The notes under the pieces: generated by a model
Database searches by the model: none
The model's input: the letters and a program-made list of their open reading frames with translations, nothing else
What the model was told of the DNA's origin: nothing
Shown: positions 19,219 through 27,485 of the stretch, one piece after another
Numbering within the stretch: position 1 is the first letter of the stretch
Layout of the letters: every line of letters starts with the position of its first letter
Translations under genes and position numbers: made by a program
Source of the DNA: DATAES01 sp963802415
GTDB taxonomy: Bacteria; Actinomycetota; Acidimicrobiia; Acidimicrobiales; JACDCH01
NCBI GenBank assembly: GCA_963802415.1
Contig: CAWDIH010000002.1
Location: 124,001 to 188,000 of the forward strand
Length of the DNA: 64,000 bases
Reading direction: 5' to 3'

Positions 19219-22200
19219 GTGTCCGATCTCGCAGCCCCCGACGACGACCTGCTCTCCGATCTCAATCCTGTGCAGCGCGAAGCGGTCACGCATCACGACG
19301 GTCCGCTGTTGGTCGTCGCCGGAGCGGGGTCGGGGAAGACCAGGGTACTGACGCACCGCATCGCGCACCTGATTCGCGATCACGGCGTCAGCCCGTTCGA
19401 GATCCTCGCCATCACCTTCACCAACAAGGCCGCCGATGAGATGAAGCAGCGGGTCGAGGCGCTCGTGGGCCCGGTGGCGCGCAAGATGTGGGTCTCGACG
19501 TTCCACTCTGCCTGCGTCCGCATCCTGCGCCGGGAGGCGGCGAAGCTCGAGTACCCATCCAACTTCACGATCTACGACCAGTCCGACGCGGTGCGCCTCG
19601 TCGGGTACGTCGTGCGAGACCTCGGACTCGACCCGAAGCGGTTCCCACCCCGAGCGGTGCACGCGGCGATCAGTGCGGCCAAGAACGACGATGTGTCGGC
19701 GGCCGTGTATCGCGAGCGAGCGTCGGCCATCTTCGAACGCAAGATCGGGGACGTGTACGTCGAGTACCAGCAGCGGCTGCACAAGGCCGGCGCGATGGAC
19801 TTCGACGATCTGCTGCTCGTCACAGCCACGCTGCTGCGCCAGCACCGCGACGTGCTCGAGCACTACCGCCGGCGCTTCCGACACATCCTCGTGGACGAGT
19901 ACCAAGACACGAACAGGGTCCAGAACGAACTCGTCCTCGCGCTGGCCGGCGAACACCGCAACATCTGCGTGGTGGGCGACACCGATCAGTGCCTTCCGCA
20001 GGGAACCATGGTCTCCATTCCGGGCGGATCACGCGCTATCGAGGATCTCAGCGAGGGTGACGAGGTGCTGGGTACGGCGGGAAGCTCGACCGCAGTCGCC
20101 GGCACGATCTCGAAGGTGTTCCCGGGCCACTACGTCGGCCGTCTCTATCGAGCGCGTGCTGGTGAACATGAGGTGCGAGGAACTCCGCACCACATCGTGC
20201 TCGCTCGGCAAGTCCTCGATCCCGGACGCTTCATCGTCTACCTGATGTACCGAGTTGACCGTGGCTACCGCATCGGAATGACGAAGAGCGTGCGCTCTCG
20301 GCTCAAGGGCCGCGAGGAGATCGGCCTGCGGGTCCGCGTGAATCAAGAGCACGCGGATGCGGCATGGATCTTGCGCGTCTGCGATAGTCCCGCCGAAGCC
20401 GCATTCTGGGAGGCAAAGTACGCAGCCGAGTACGGACTTCCCACGGCCTTGTTCCATGGCCTGGGTCGCAATCTGCAGATGGACGAGTCGTTGCTGAAGC
20501 GACTGTTCGACGAGGTGGATACGACCTCACGTGCCAAGCGGCTCATGGACGAGTTCGACCTTCATCCGGAGTTTCCTCATCAGCGTCCGCAGAACGGTCG
20601 AAACCGTCAGACCCTCGACGTCACGATGTTCTCCGACATCCGTCGACTCACGGCACACCACCGAGTGCAGTGGTCATCGAATCGCCTTGACCTGGGCGAC
20701 CGTTTGCGAAGTGCGGGATACTCAGTGAGGTCAGGCAAGCTCGGTGGGGTGCGGTTCGAGACGAGTCGAGCCCGCTATGCAGACGCGCTGGAGTTGGCAC
20801 GAGGGGCGGCCGACGCAGCCGGGTTGGATATAGCCCGCCGCGCCATGGTGGGTGGAAAGGTCTACGACTTCACGCCGCTCGCGCACCTCCGCGACGGCAT
20901 GGTCGTCCTGATCGAACATGGCGGGGAGCTCGTCGAAGCCCGAGTCGACGACGTTGACTACGAGGACTACGACGGTCCCATATACGACCTCGAGGTCGAT
21001 CGCACGCACACGTATGTCGCCGACGGCGTGCTCGTTCACAACTCGATTTATCGCTTCCGGGGCGCAGACATCCGGAACATCCTCGAGTTCGAGGAGGCGT
21101 TTCCTGACTGCACGGTGATCGTGCTCGAGCAGAACTACCGGTCGACGCAGACGATCCTCGATGCCGCCAACGCCGTGATCGCGAACAACCTCGGCCGCAA
21201 GCCCAAAGAGCTCTGGACCGACAGCGGCACCGGGCCGCTCATCATCCGGTATCACGCCGACGACGAGTCCGACGAAGCGCAATGGGTCGCGCACGAGACC
21301 AGCCGCCTGCACGACGAAGGTGAGCGTTGGGGCGACGTCGCGGTGTTCTACAGAACGAATGCGATGAGCCGGGTCGTCGAAGAGCACCTCATGCGGCTGG
21401 GCATCCCGTACACGGTCGTCGGCGGAACGAAGTTCTACGACCGTCGCGAGGTCAAGGACGCGCTCGCATACGTGCGGGCCGTCGTCAACCCGATCGACGA
21501 GGTCAGCATCAAGCGGGTCCTGAACGTGCCCAAGCGCGGCGTCGGTGACTCGACGGTCGGCCGGCTCGATGCGTGGTCGACCGCCAACGGTGGCGCGTTC
21601 ATCGAAGCGCTTCGTCGAGCGGAAGCCGCGGGTGTCAGCGGTCGAGCGGTCAAGGGCATCGCTGACTTCCTCGACCTCCTCGACGATCTCACCGAGGTCG
21701 TTCCTGAGGGTCCGGCGGCGGTACTCGAAGCCGCGCTTGACCGCACGGGCTACGTTGCCGATTTGCAAGCGGAGCACACGATCGAGGCCGAAGGCCGGCT
21801 CGAGAACCTTGCCGAGCTCATCGGGGTCGCGCGCGAGTTCAACGACGTCAACGAGTTTCTCGAGCAGGTATCGCTCGTGGCCGACACCGACGAGCTGCCG
21901 GAGGGAACCGACGAGACTTCGGTCGTGCTCATGACGTTGCACTCGGCGAAGGGGCTCGAGTTCCCTTCTGTCTTCCTCATCGGGATGGAAGACGGGGTCT
22001 TCCCCCATCTGCGCTCACTTGGCGAACCAGACGAGCTCGAAGAGGAACGACGGCTCGCCTACGTCGGCATCACGCGGGCGCGCGAACGGTTGTACCTGAC
22101 CAACACTTGGAGCCGGATGCTCTACGGCGCCACGCAGTACAACCCGCCGAGCCGGTTCTTGGACGAGATCCCAGCGCGTCTGGTGAAGCACGCCGAGGGA

Positions 22201-22500
22201 TCGCGTGAATCGCGCAAGCGCGAGCGGGGCACGTCGTTCGGATCCGGTGGTTGGAGCTCGTCGATCCACCACAATCGCGACGAGATCGTCGAGCGGGCGA
22301 TGCACACAGGTACACCGTCGCCGAGCGGCGCGGAGGCGCTCGGCTTGCGGGTCGGCGACGACGTCCTCCACGCGAAGTGGGGCGAAGGCGTGATCCTCGA
22401 CATCGACGGAGTGGGTGACAAGGCGGAGGCGACTGTTCATTTCGCCGACGTCGGTGAGAAGCGTCTCCTGCTCAGTTGGGCGCCGTTGCAGAAGGTATGA
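19219..22500 (+). CDS. pcrA: PcrA/UvrD superfamily 1 DNA helicase with an intein
   Basis: ATP-dependent 3'-5' DNA helicase for repair and replication-fork clearing. The precursor is 1093 residues; without the intein (residues 258-608) the host protein is 742, normal for PcrA/UvrD. Motif Q/I: LNPVQREAV and Walker A VAGAGSGKTRVL; Ia AITFTNKAADEMKQR; II ILVDEYQDTN; III VVGDTDQ|SIYRFRGADI, cut by the intein between Q and S; IV-VI include ILEQNYRSTQ, VVLMTLHSAKGLEF and YVGITRARERLYLTN. The C-terminal end VGDDVLHAKWGEGVIL is the Tudor-like domain that contacts RNA polymerase in PcrA. GTG 19219 is supported by TAGGAT upstream. The acyl-CoA synthetase starts 4 nt after its stop. Confidence 0.96.
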   Translation: MSDLAAPDDDLLSDLNPVQREAVTHHDGPLLVVAGAGSGKTRVLTHRIAHLIRDHGVSPFEILAITFTNKAADEMKQRVEALVGPVARKMWVSTFHSACVRILRREAAKLEYPSNFTIYDQSDAVRLVGYVVRDLGLDPKRFPPRAVHAAISAAKNDDVSAAVYRERASAIFERKIGDVYVEYQQRLHKAGAMDFDDLLLVTATLLRQHRDVLEHYRRRFRHILVDEYQDTNRVQNELVLALAGEHRNICVVGDTDQCLPQGTMVSIPGGSRAIEDLSEGDEVLGTAGSSTAVAGTISKVFPGHYVGRLYRARAGEHEVRGTPHHIVLARQVLDPGRFIVYLMYRVDRGYRIGMTKSVRSRLKGREEIGLRVRVNQEHADAAWILRVCDSPAEAAFWEAKYAAEYGLPTALFHGLGRNLQMDESLLKRLFDEVDTTSRAKRLMDEFDLHPEFPHQRPQNGRNRQTLDVTMFSDIRRLTAHHRVQWSSNRLDLGDRLRSAGYSVRSGKLGGVRFETSRARYADALELARGAADAAGLDIARRAMVGGKVYDFTPLAHLRDGMVVLIEHGGELVEARVDDVDYEDYDGPIYDLEVDRTHTYVADGVLVHNSIYRFRGADIRNILEFEEAFPDCTVIVLEQNYRSTQTILDAANAVIANNLGRKPKELWTDSGTGPLIIRYHADDESDEAQWVAHETSRLHDEGERWGDVAVFYRTNAMSRVVEEHLMRLGIPYTVVGGTKFYDRREVKDALAYVRAVVNPIDEVSIKRVLNVPKRGVGDSTVGRLDAWSTANGGAFIEALRRAEAAGVSGRAVKGIADFLDLLDDLTEVVPEGPAAVLEAALDRTGYVADLQAEHTIEAEGRLENLAELIGVAREFNDVNEFLEQVSLVADTDELPEGTDETSVVLMTLHSAKGLEFPSVFLIGMEDGVFPHLRSLGEPDELEEERRLAYVGITRARERLYLTNTWSRMLYGATQYNPPSRFLDEIPARLVKHAEGSRESRKRERGTSFGSGGWSSSIHHNRDEIVERAMHTGTPSPSGAEALGLRVGDDVLHAKWGEGVILDIDGVGDKAEATVHFADVGEKRLLLSWAPLQKV
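19990..21042 (+). other. intein in pcrA helicase motif III, 351 aa, GIY-YIG-like insert
   Basis: In-frame protein-splicing element. It starts with Cys (CLPQGTMVSIPGG, block A), has GTPHHIVLA (block B, with the T-x-x-H pattern), and ends YDLEVDRTHTYVADGVLVHN (blocks F and G) before the +1 Ser of the host motif SIYRFRGAD. All splicing residues look intact. Between the splicing blocks I see no LAGLIDADG motifs. Intein residues about 81-153 instead read IVYLMYRVDRGYRIGMTKSV, then RSRLKG, and after about 40 residues AEAAFWEAKYAAEYGLPT. The order Y-L...Y-R-I-G...R-x-R...E resembles a GIY-YIG nuclease, with Y-I-G changed to R-I-G. Splicing activity is likely; nuclease activity is open. Confidence 0.93.
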
Positions 22501-22504
22501 CGCG

Positions 22505-24013
22505 ATGCCTCTCAGACCGCTCGACCGTGCGTCACTCCTGCTGCGGCGCAACCAGACGCTCGGCACGATCATGGAGCGGTTGGCGAAGGTGCACGGGAGT
22601 CGCCGCCTCGTCGAGGAAGCGGGCGACGGCCTGCGCCTGACCTATCCGCAGGCATCCAAGCGAGTGAACCGCTGGGCCGGCGGCATCGCCGGCAAGATCG
22701 AGCGCGGCGACCGGGTGGTCGTCGCGACGCCGAACGGCTACGAGATGTTGCTCCTGTGTCTCGCCGCCTCACGGGCTGGTGGCATTCCGGTTCCGGTGAA
22801 TCCCCAGATGCGGCCGGACGAGGTGCGTCATGTCGTCGCTGACTCGTCAGCGTCGCTCATCATTCGAACCGCATCGGCAGTCGACGTCGCCGAGCCGCTC
22901 ACCGATGCGTACCCCGTCGAATCGACCGACGTTGCGGCGCTCTTCTACACGTCCGGCACGACGGGCAAGCCGAAGGGCGTCGAGCTCACGCACCGGTCGC
23001 TCGTCGGTCAGGTCGCCATGGCCGGCGCCATGCCGGCAAAGATCATCGTGCGAGGCGAGGCCGTTCTCGGACTTCCGATCGCCCACATCATGGGATTCGC
23101 CGTTGTCCTGGGCCTGGCCTGCGCCGGCACTCCTGTGTACTTCCTGCCCAGGTTTCGGGCAGACCAGACGCTCGACGCGATCGAGCAGCGCCACGCGTCG
23201 TTCTTCATCGGCGTGCCCGCCATGTACCGCATGCTGCTCGAAGCGGGCGCGGAGCGACGCGACCTGTCGTCCATACGGCTGTGGGGATCGGGTGCGGATG
23301 CCATGCCCGCAGATCTCGCCGCGAAGTTCAAGCAACTCGGTGCTACCGCGAATCTGCCATTCGTCGGTCCTGTCGGTGAAGCGACGTTCATCGAGAGCTA
23401 TGGGATGGTCGAGTCCGGCGGTGGGGCCGCAGTCAAGGCATCGCCGCCCATGTCCAGCATCGGGCTCGGCGAGTCGCTCGGCTTTCCGTTGCCTGGCTAC
23501 AAGTTCCGGATCGTGGACGAGTACGGCAACGAGGTCGGCACCGGGCAGACGGGCGAGCTGCTGCTCAAGGGACCCGGCGTCACATTGGGCTACTGGGGCG
23601 ATGCCGCGGCGACGAGTGCGACGATCACCGACGACGGATGGCTGCGCACGGGTGATCTCGCTCGCAAGGGTGTGCTCGGCACCGTCGTGTTCGCGGGACG
23701 GCAGAAGGACATGATCAAGAGCGGTGGCTATTCCGTCTACGCGCTCGAGGTCGAACGAGCGCTCGAGGAACATCCCGACGTGCTCGAAGCGGCCGTGGTC
23801 GGCCTTCCCGACGATCGGCTTGGCGAGGTCCCCGGCGCTGTCGTTCGCTTGTCGCCGGAGACGTCGGTGCAGCCGGACGAGGTCATCGCGTGGGCAGGCG
23901 AGCGACTCGCGTCCTACAAGGTTCCTCGCCGGATCGTCTTCGCCGATGACCTGCCGCGGACCGGCACACGCAAGGTACAGAAGCGCGAGCTGCTCTCGTT
24001 GTTCGACAACTAA
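22505..24013 (+). CDS. AMP-forming acyl-CoA synthetase
   Basis: ANL-superfamily adenylating enzyme, 502 residues, activating a carboxylic acid as acyl-AMP and then acyl-CoA. The P-loop is LFYTSGTTGKPKGVELTHRS. ESYGMVES is the A5-like motif, DDGWLRTGDLARKG the A7/A8 hinge with RQKDMIKSGGYSVYALEVER, and PRTGTRKVQKREL holds the C-terminal catalytic lysine. The sequence between the N-terminal strand and the P-loop is a little shorter than usual. Substrate not readable; medium or long-chain fatty acids are the common case. It starts 4 nt after pcrA and ends in a strong hairpin. Confidence 0.92.
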   Translation: MPLRPLDRASLLLRRNQTLGTIMERLAKVHGSRRLVEEAGDGLRLTYPQASKRVNRWAGGIAGKIERGDRVVVATPNGYEMLLLCLAASRAGGIPVPVNPQMRPDEVRHVVADSSASLIIRTASAVDVAEPLTDAYPVESTDVAALFYTSGTTGKPKGVELTHRSLVGQVAMAGAMPAKIIVRGEAVLGLPIAHIMGFAVVLGLACAGTPVYFLPRFRADQTLDAIEQRHASFFIGVPAMYRMLLEAGAERRDLSSIRLWGSGADAMPADLAAKFKQLGATANLPFVGPVGEATFIESYGMVESGGGAAVKASPPMSSIGLGESLGFPLPGYKFRIVDEYGNEVGTGQTGELLLKGPGVTLGYWGDAAATSATITDDGWLRTGDLARKGVLGTVVFAGRQKDMIKSGGYSVYALEVERALEEHPDVLEAAVVGLPDDRLGEVPGAVVRLSPETSVQPDEVIAWAGERLASYKVPRRIVFADDLPRTGTRKVQKRELLSLFDN

Positions 24014-24018
24014 CATCC

Positions 24019-24059
24019 AGTGTGCGTGAAACGCCCTAAGGAGGCGGTTCACGCACACT
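24019..24059. terminator. strong hairpin between convergent genes
   Basis: AGTGTGCGTGAA pairs with TTCACGCACACT, with an inner CGCC/GGCG stem. It lies 5 nt after the synthetase stop and 8 nt before the end of the convergent VOC gene, so it may serve both. No U-run is present. Confidence 0.8.
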
Positions 24060-24066
24060 CAAGTCG

Positions 24067-24504
24067 TCACTGCTTGAAATCCTCCGCGGTCACCGGAGTG
24101 TTCGACGGCTCGACGAGGACGAGCCAGTTCCCGGAGTTGTCGCGGCAGAGCGCTTCGGTGCCATACGGTCGCTGCGACGGCGGCTGGATGAACTCGACAC
24201 CCTTGGTGCTGAGATCCTCATACGTCTTCAGGCAATCGTCCACGTTGAGCCCGAGCCCTGGCATGTTGCCCTCGGCCATCGCTCGCTTCATCGCCTCGAC
24301 CAGTTCAGGTGGAATCGGTGGCCCGGGAATGGCGAGGCTCACCATCAGCTCGGGCTGGTTGGGGTGCACGACCGTGCACCACCGGTACCCGTCGCCGAGG
24401 GTGATGTCGTCTCTCGCTTCGAACCCGAGTACCTCCGTGTAGAAGCGCTTGGACTCGTCGACGTCGTTGACGAACACACTGATGATCGAGATGTTGGTGA
24501 TCAT
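24067..24504 (-). CDS. VOC (glyoxalase/bleomycin-resistance fold) protein
   Basis: 145-residue metalloenzyme-fold protein of the vicinal oxygen chelate superfamily: ISIISVFVNDVDESKRFYTE, LGFEARDDITLGDGYRWCTV, and C-terminal EALCRDNSGNWLVLVEPS, giving two beta-alpha-beta-beta-beta modules. The reaction cannot be read from sequence; relatives include dioxygenases, isomerases and antibiotic-binding proteins. ATG 24504 is preferred over a longer start at 24642 because the extra 46 residues are Arg/Ser-rich and overlap AraC coding sequence, and because TAGGGT lies 7 nt upstream. Downstream of an AraC-type regulator on the same strand. Confidence 0.85.
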   Translation of the reverse strand: MITNISIISVFVNDVDESKRFYTEVLGFEARDDITLGDGYRWCTVVHPNQPELMVSLAIPGPPIPPELVEAMKRAMAEGNMPGLGLNVDDCLKTYEDLSTKGVEFIQPPSQRPYGTEALCRDNSGNWLVLVEPSNTPVTAEDFKQ

Positions 24505-24511
24505 GCATCGC

Positions 24512-24517
24512 ACCCTA
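24512..24517 (-). promoter_or_regulatory. candidate -10 TAGGGT for the VOC gene
   Basis: On the minus strand TAGGGT ends 7 nt before ATG 24504; its TAG is the stop codon of the upstream AraC gene. The VOC gene may thus have its own leaderless transcript inside the cluster. Confidence 0.45.
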
Positions 24518-24970
24518 CGAGGGCACGGTCCCGATCGACTTCTCCCCGATTGCGGTGTTTGCGGTTCCGGCCGCTCGATTTCGTTCCGCCAAGCCCCACA
24601 TGAAGATGAAGCAGCCCGGAATGTGCGGCGCTCCGTCGGCATAACGCCGCTGGAACTCGCTTGCGCTCTCGCCGACCAGCGCCCGGAAGCGGCTGCTGAA
24701 CGAGCCGAGGCTCGAGAAGCCGACGGCGAAGCACACCTCGGTCACGGTCAGGTTCGTCGCTCGCAGCAGGTCCTGCGCCCGTTCGATCCGACGTCGCGAC
24801 ACGTACTCCATCGGAGTGATCCCGTACGTTGCCCTGAACAGCCGAAGAAAGTGGTACTTCGACATGCAGGCCACGGATGCCAGTTCCTCGAGGCTCACAG
24901 TCTGCGCGTAGCACCGATCGGCATGGTCCCGAGCACGACGGAGGTGCACGAGCTGGGAACGTTGCGTCAC
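24515..24970 (-). CDS. small AraC-family regulator (DNA-binding domain only)
   Basis: 151 residues that are almost only the double helix-turn-helix domain: SLEELASVACMSKYHFLRLF, then the linker RATYGITPMEYVSRRRIERA and the second HTH VTEVCFAVGFSSLGSFSSRF. No effector domain is present, as in MarA/SoxS-type regulators. GTG 24970 overlaps the stop of the upstream acetyltransferase (GTGA). It probably controls the neighbouring VOC and acetyltransferase genes, judging from position alone. Confidence 0.87.
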   Translation of the reverse strand: MTQRSQLVHLRRARDHADRCYAQTVSLEELASVACMSKYHFLRLFRATYGITPMEYVSRRRIERAQDLLRATNLTVTEVCFAVGFSSLGSFSSRFRALVGESASEFQRRYADGAPHIPGCFIFMWGLAERNRAAGTANTAIGEKSIGTVPS

Positions 24971-25437
24971 GTGAGAGGCGGATCGAGTTCGACGACAGCG
25001 CCCGGCTCGAAGCCCAGCCGCGCATAGAACGGCTGCGACAACGGTGAGGGTGCAAGTCGTAGGTGTTCCGCCCCCGCGGTGCCTGCCCACCGGATGAGCT
25101 CGTCCATCAGGAGACGCCCGACGCCGGCGTTGCGATGCTCGCGCATCACGAAGACGTTGCCGACGTAACCCCACCAACCCCCGCTGGAGCGACCTGCCAC
25201 TGGCATGCGGTTGTAGCGCTTCACGTTCGCCATGCCGATCGGTTGCTCATCGGCTACGACGAGGAAGAACGTCCGAGTGTGACGCTCGACAGACCACCAG
25301 CCGTGAAAGGCGGTCGCAAAGTTGGCGTCGTCGATAGGAGCATCGGCATTCTCCTCGTTCCATGCTCGCCGTAGCCGCGCGAGGACGTCGACGTCGGCGT
25401 CGTCCGCGACGCGGACCGAGATCTGCCGCGTGGTCAC
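24967..25437 (-). CDS. GNAT family N-acetyltransferase
   Basis: 156-residue acetyltransferase with the N-terminal beta strand ISVRVADDADVDVLARLRRA, the acetyl-CoA loop FVMREHRNAGVGRLLMDELI (R/Q-x-x-G-x-G/A as R-N-A-G-V-G), and the C-terminal PFYARLGFEPG. The substrate is unknown. The start (GTG 25437) overlaps the stop of the upstream membrane protein and its stop overlaps the AraC start, so the genes are translationally coupled. Confidence 0.85.
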   Translation of the reverse strand: MTTRQISVRVADDADVDVLARLRRAWNEENADAPIDDANFATAFHGWWSVERHTRTFFLVVADEQPIGMANVKRYNRMPVAGRSSGGWWGYVGNVFVMREHRNAGVGRLLMDELIRWAGTAGAEHLRLAPSPLSQPFYARLGFEPGAVVELDPPLT

Positions 25438-25910
25438 GGACCTGTGGACGAGGACGTCGTCGTCGTCGGGTTCACGCTGAGGTCAACGATCACGTTGTCC
25501 TTCGTCACCGTCACTGGATAGTGGTGCACACCACCGCCGTCGGGCGGGTAGCGCACGCCATTGCAGTCGGTGAAGACCTGCGCCTGGCGGTCCCACGTCA
25601 AGACGCAGGATCCGTTCGCGGCGTCGAAGGCCGTCCACCCAGCGTTGGGGTCGTCTCCGAGGTGTTGCACGACCAGCGGGCGCGAGCCCGTGGCCGTGTC
25701 GTTGAAGAACAGAGGACCGTCTTCGCGGATGGAGCTCGCCAGCGACTCCGGAGGGCCGACGTGGAACTTGGACTGGGAGCTCTGCGTCGTGCTCCGGTCG
25801 CTTCCGAGGTTGTTGGCGAGCAGGACGACGGCGATCGTCACCACACCGACGATGATGCCGGCGATCCCAATGATGGTGGCCCGGCGGGGATCTGATCGGG
25901 CCACTGGCAT
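25434..25910 (-). CDS. membrane-anchored hypothetical protein (158 aa)
   Basis: I do not recognise the family. A short basic N-terminus (RSDPRRA) is followed by one transmembrane helix, IIGIAGIIVGVVTIAVVLLA, and an extracytoplasmic domain of about 120 residues with two cysteines (SCVLTW, DCNGVRY) that may form a disulfide. The end is Thr/Ser-rich. It looks like a small exported protein anchored by its N-terminus. It heads the four-gene minus-strand cluster. The start codon lies only 9-18 nt from that of the divergent B12-binding gene, so the two promoters must overlap. Confidence 0.7.
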   Translation of the reverse strand: MPVARSDPRRATIIGIAGIIVGVVTIAVVLLANNLGSDRSTTQSSQSKFHVGPPESLASSIREDGPLFFNDTATGSRPLVVQHLGDDPNAGWTAFDAANGSCVLTWDRQAQVFTDCNGVRYPPDGGGVHHYPVTVTKDNVIVDLSVNPTTTTSSSTGP

Positions 25911-25915
25911 CCACT

Positions 25916-25921
25916 TAGGAT
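25916..25921 (+). promoter_or_regulatory. candidate -10 TAGGAT for the B12-binding gene
   Basis: TAGGAT ends 7 nt before GTG 25929 and overlaps the ATG at 25920, which argues that GTG 25929 is the true start. Confidence 0.5.
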
Positions 25922-25928
25922 GCCCGCC

Positions 25929-26327
25929 GTGCAGCGTCCTTATCGAGTCGTCGTGGCCAAGCCAGGCCTCGACGGCCACGATCGGGGCATCAAAGTGATC
26001 GCTCGCGCCCTGCGGGACGCGGGTTTCGAGGTGATCTACACGGGTTTGTTCCAGACGCCGGAGCAGGTGGCGGAGACGGCGCTGCAGGAGGATGCCGATG
26101 CCGTCGGCCTGTCCGTCCTGTCCGGTGCGCACATGACCTTGTTCCCGCGCGTGGTGGACGAGTTGCACAAGCGTGGACTCGACCACGTCCTCGTCTTCGG
26201 GGGCGGCATCATTCCGGAACCCGACATCAAGAAGCTCGAAGCGGCAGGCGTCGCCGCGATCTTCACCCCGGGGGCCCGGATGGCCTCCATCACCGACTGG
26301 CTCGAAGAAGCCCTCGACGCGAGGTAG
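25929..26327 (+). CDS. stand-alone B12-binding subunit of an acyl-CoA mutase
   Basis: 132 residues equal to the C-terminal cobalamin-binding domain of methylmalonyl-CoA mutase and relatives. RVVVAKPGLDGHDRGIKVIA has the base-off D-x-H-x-x-G motif, whose histidine binds cobalt; LSVLSGAH gives the S-x-L motif and VFGGGIIP the GG motif. In split mutases this small chain joins a separate catalytic subunit, which is not in this window. It sits 9 nt upstream of sucCD, which fits use of the mutase product succinyl-CoA. It could instead serve an isobutyryl- or ethylmalonyl-CoA mutase. An earlier ATG at 25920 is less likely because it lies within the -10. Confidence 0.88.
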   Translation: MQRPYRVVVAKPGLDGHDRGIKVIARALRDAGFEVIYTGLFQTPEQVAETALQEDADAVGLSVLSGAHMTLFPRVVDELHKRGLDHVLVFGGGIIPEPDIKKLEAAGVAAIFTPGARMASITDWLEEALDAR

Positions 26328-26336
26328 ACGCACCCA

Positions 26337-27485
26337 GTGGATCTGTACGAGTACCAAGGCAAGCAGTTCTTCGCCCGCTACGACATTCCGGTCTCACCCG
26401 GCGAGGCGGTCACGTCGGTCGACGATGCGGTCGCGGCTGCGGACCGCATCGGCTATCCCGTCGTCGTGAAGGCGCAGGTGCAGGTGGGCGGCCGAGGCAA
26501 GGCGGGCGGCATCAAGCTCGCCGCCGACGCCGCCGAGTGCCGAGCCCACGCCTCGAACATCCTCGGGATGGACATCAAGGGCCACGTCGTCCACGTCATC
26601 TGGATCGAGCGTGCGTCGGACATCGCCGAGGAGTACTACGCGTCGTACACCCTCGACCGTGCAGCGAAGAAACACCTCGGCATGCTGTCGGCCGAAGGCG
26701 GTGTGGAGATCGAAGCTGTTGCCGAGAAGGATCCCGACGCGATCGCGAAGATCTGGATCGATCCTGTCGACGGGCTCTCGGAAGAACGGGCTCGGGCGTG
26801 GGTGGAGGCGGCGCGGCTGAACCCGAGGGCCAACGACGGCGCCGTCGACATCCTCGTGAAGCTGTATCGCGCCTACGTCGACGGCGATGCCGATCTGGTC
26901 GAGATCAATCCTTTGATCCTCACGCCGACGGGTGAAGTGCACGCGCTGGACGCAAAGGTCACGCTCGACGGCAACGCCATCTTTCGCCACCCCGACTACG
27001 AGCAGTACGACGCAACGCAGGTGCGCGACGAGCGCGAGCAGGCCGCCCACGAGAGGGGACTGCAATACGTCGGCCTCGACGGCTACGTGGGCGTCATCGC
27101 CAACGGTGCTGGTCTCGCGATGAGCACCGTCGACATCGTGAACCAGGTCGGTGGCCAGCCGGCCAACTTCCTCGACATCGGCGGCGGCGCAAACGCCGAC
27201 GTGATGACAGGCGCGCTCGAGGTCATCAACAGCGATCCGAATGTGCGGTCGATCCTCATCAACATCTTCGGCGGGATCACGAAGGGCGAAGAGGTCGCCA
27301 ACGGCATTGTCGCCGCACTCGGACGCGTCGATATCGCATCGCCGATCGTCATCCGTCTCGACGGCACGAACGCCGACGAAGGTCGAGCGATCCTGGAGCC
27401 GCATCTGTCCGACCAGCTGCAGATGCAGCCCACCATGCTCGACGCCGCCTGCACGGCGGTCGAGCTTGCAGGAGCACCCACGTGA
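26337..27485 (+). CDS. sucC: succinyl-CoA synthetase beta subunit
   Basis: Forms ATP or GTP from succinyl-CoA in the TCA cycle with SucD. 382 residues with the ATP-grasp domain: DLYEYQGKQFFARYDIPVSP at the start, VVKAQVQVGGRGKAGGIKLA, VEINPLILTPTGEVHALDAK, and the CoA-ligase end FLDIGGGANADVMTGALEVI and NIFGGITKGEEVANGI. GTG 26337 is in the standard place before the DLYEYQ motif. The stop overlaps the sucD start (GTGA), so the subunits are coupled. Confidence 0.96.
   Translation: MDLYEYQGKQFFARYDIPVSPGEAVTSVDDAVAAADRIGYPVVVKAQVQVGGRGKAGGIKLAADAAECRAHASNILGMDIKGHVVHVIWIERASDIAEEYYASYTLDRAAKKHLGMLSAEGGVEIEAVAEKDPDAIAKIWIDPVDGLSEERARAWVEAARLNPRANDGAVDILVKLYRAYVDGDADLVEINPLILTPTGEVHALDAKVTLDGNAIFRHPDYEQYDATQVRDEREQAAHERGLQYVGLDGYVGVIANGAGLAMSTVDIVNQVGGQPANFLDIGGGANADVMTGALEVINSDPNVRSILINIFGGITKGEEVANGIVAALGRVDIASPIVIRLDGTNADEGRAILEPHLSDQLQMQPTMLDAACTAVELAGAPT

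Noticed and set aside
19990..21042. Insertion sequence or gene fusion in pcrA
   Set aside because: No terminal inverted repeats or transposase; both ends carry intein splicing motifs and restore motif III exactly.
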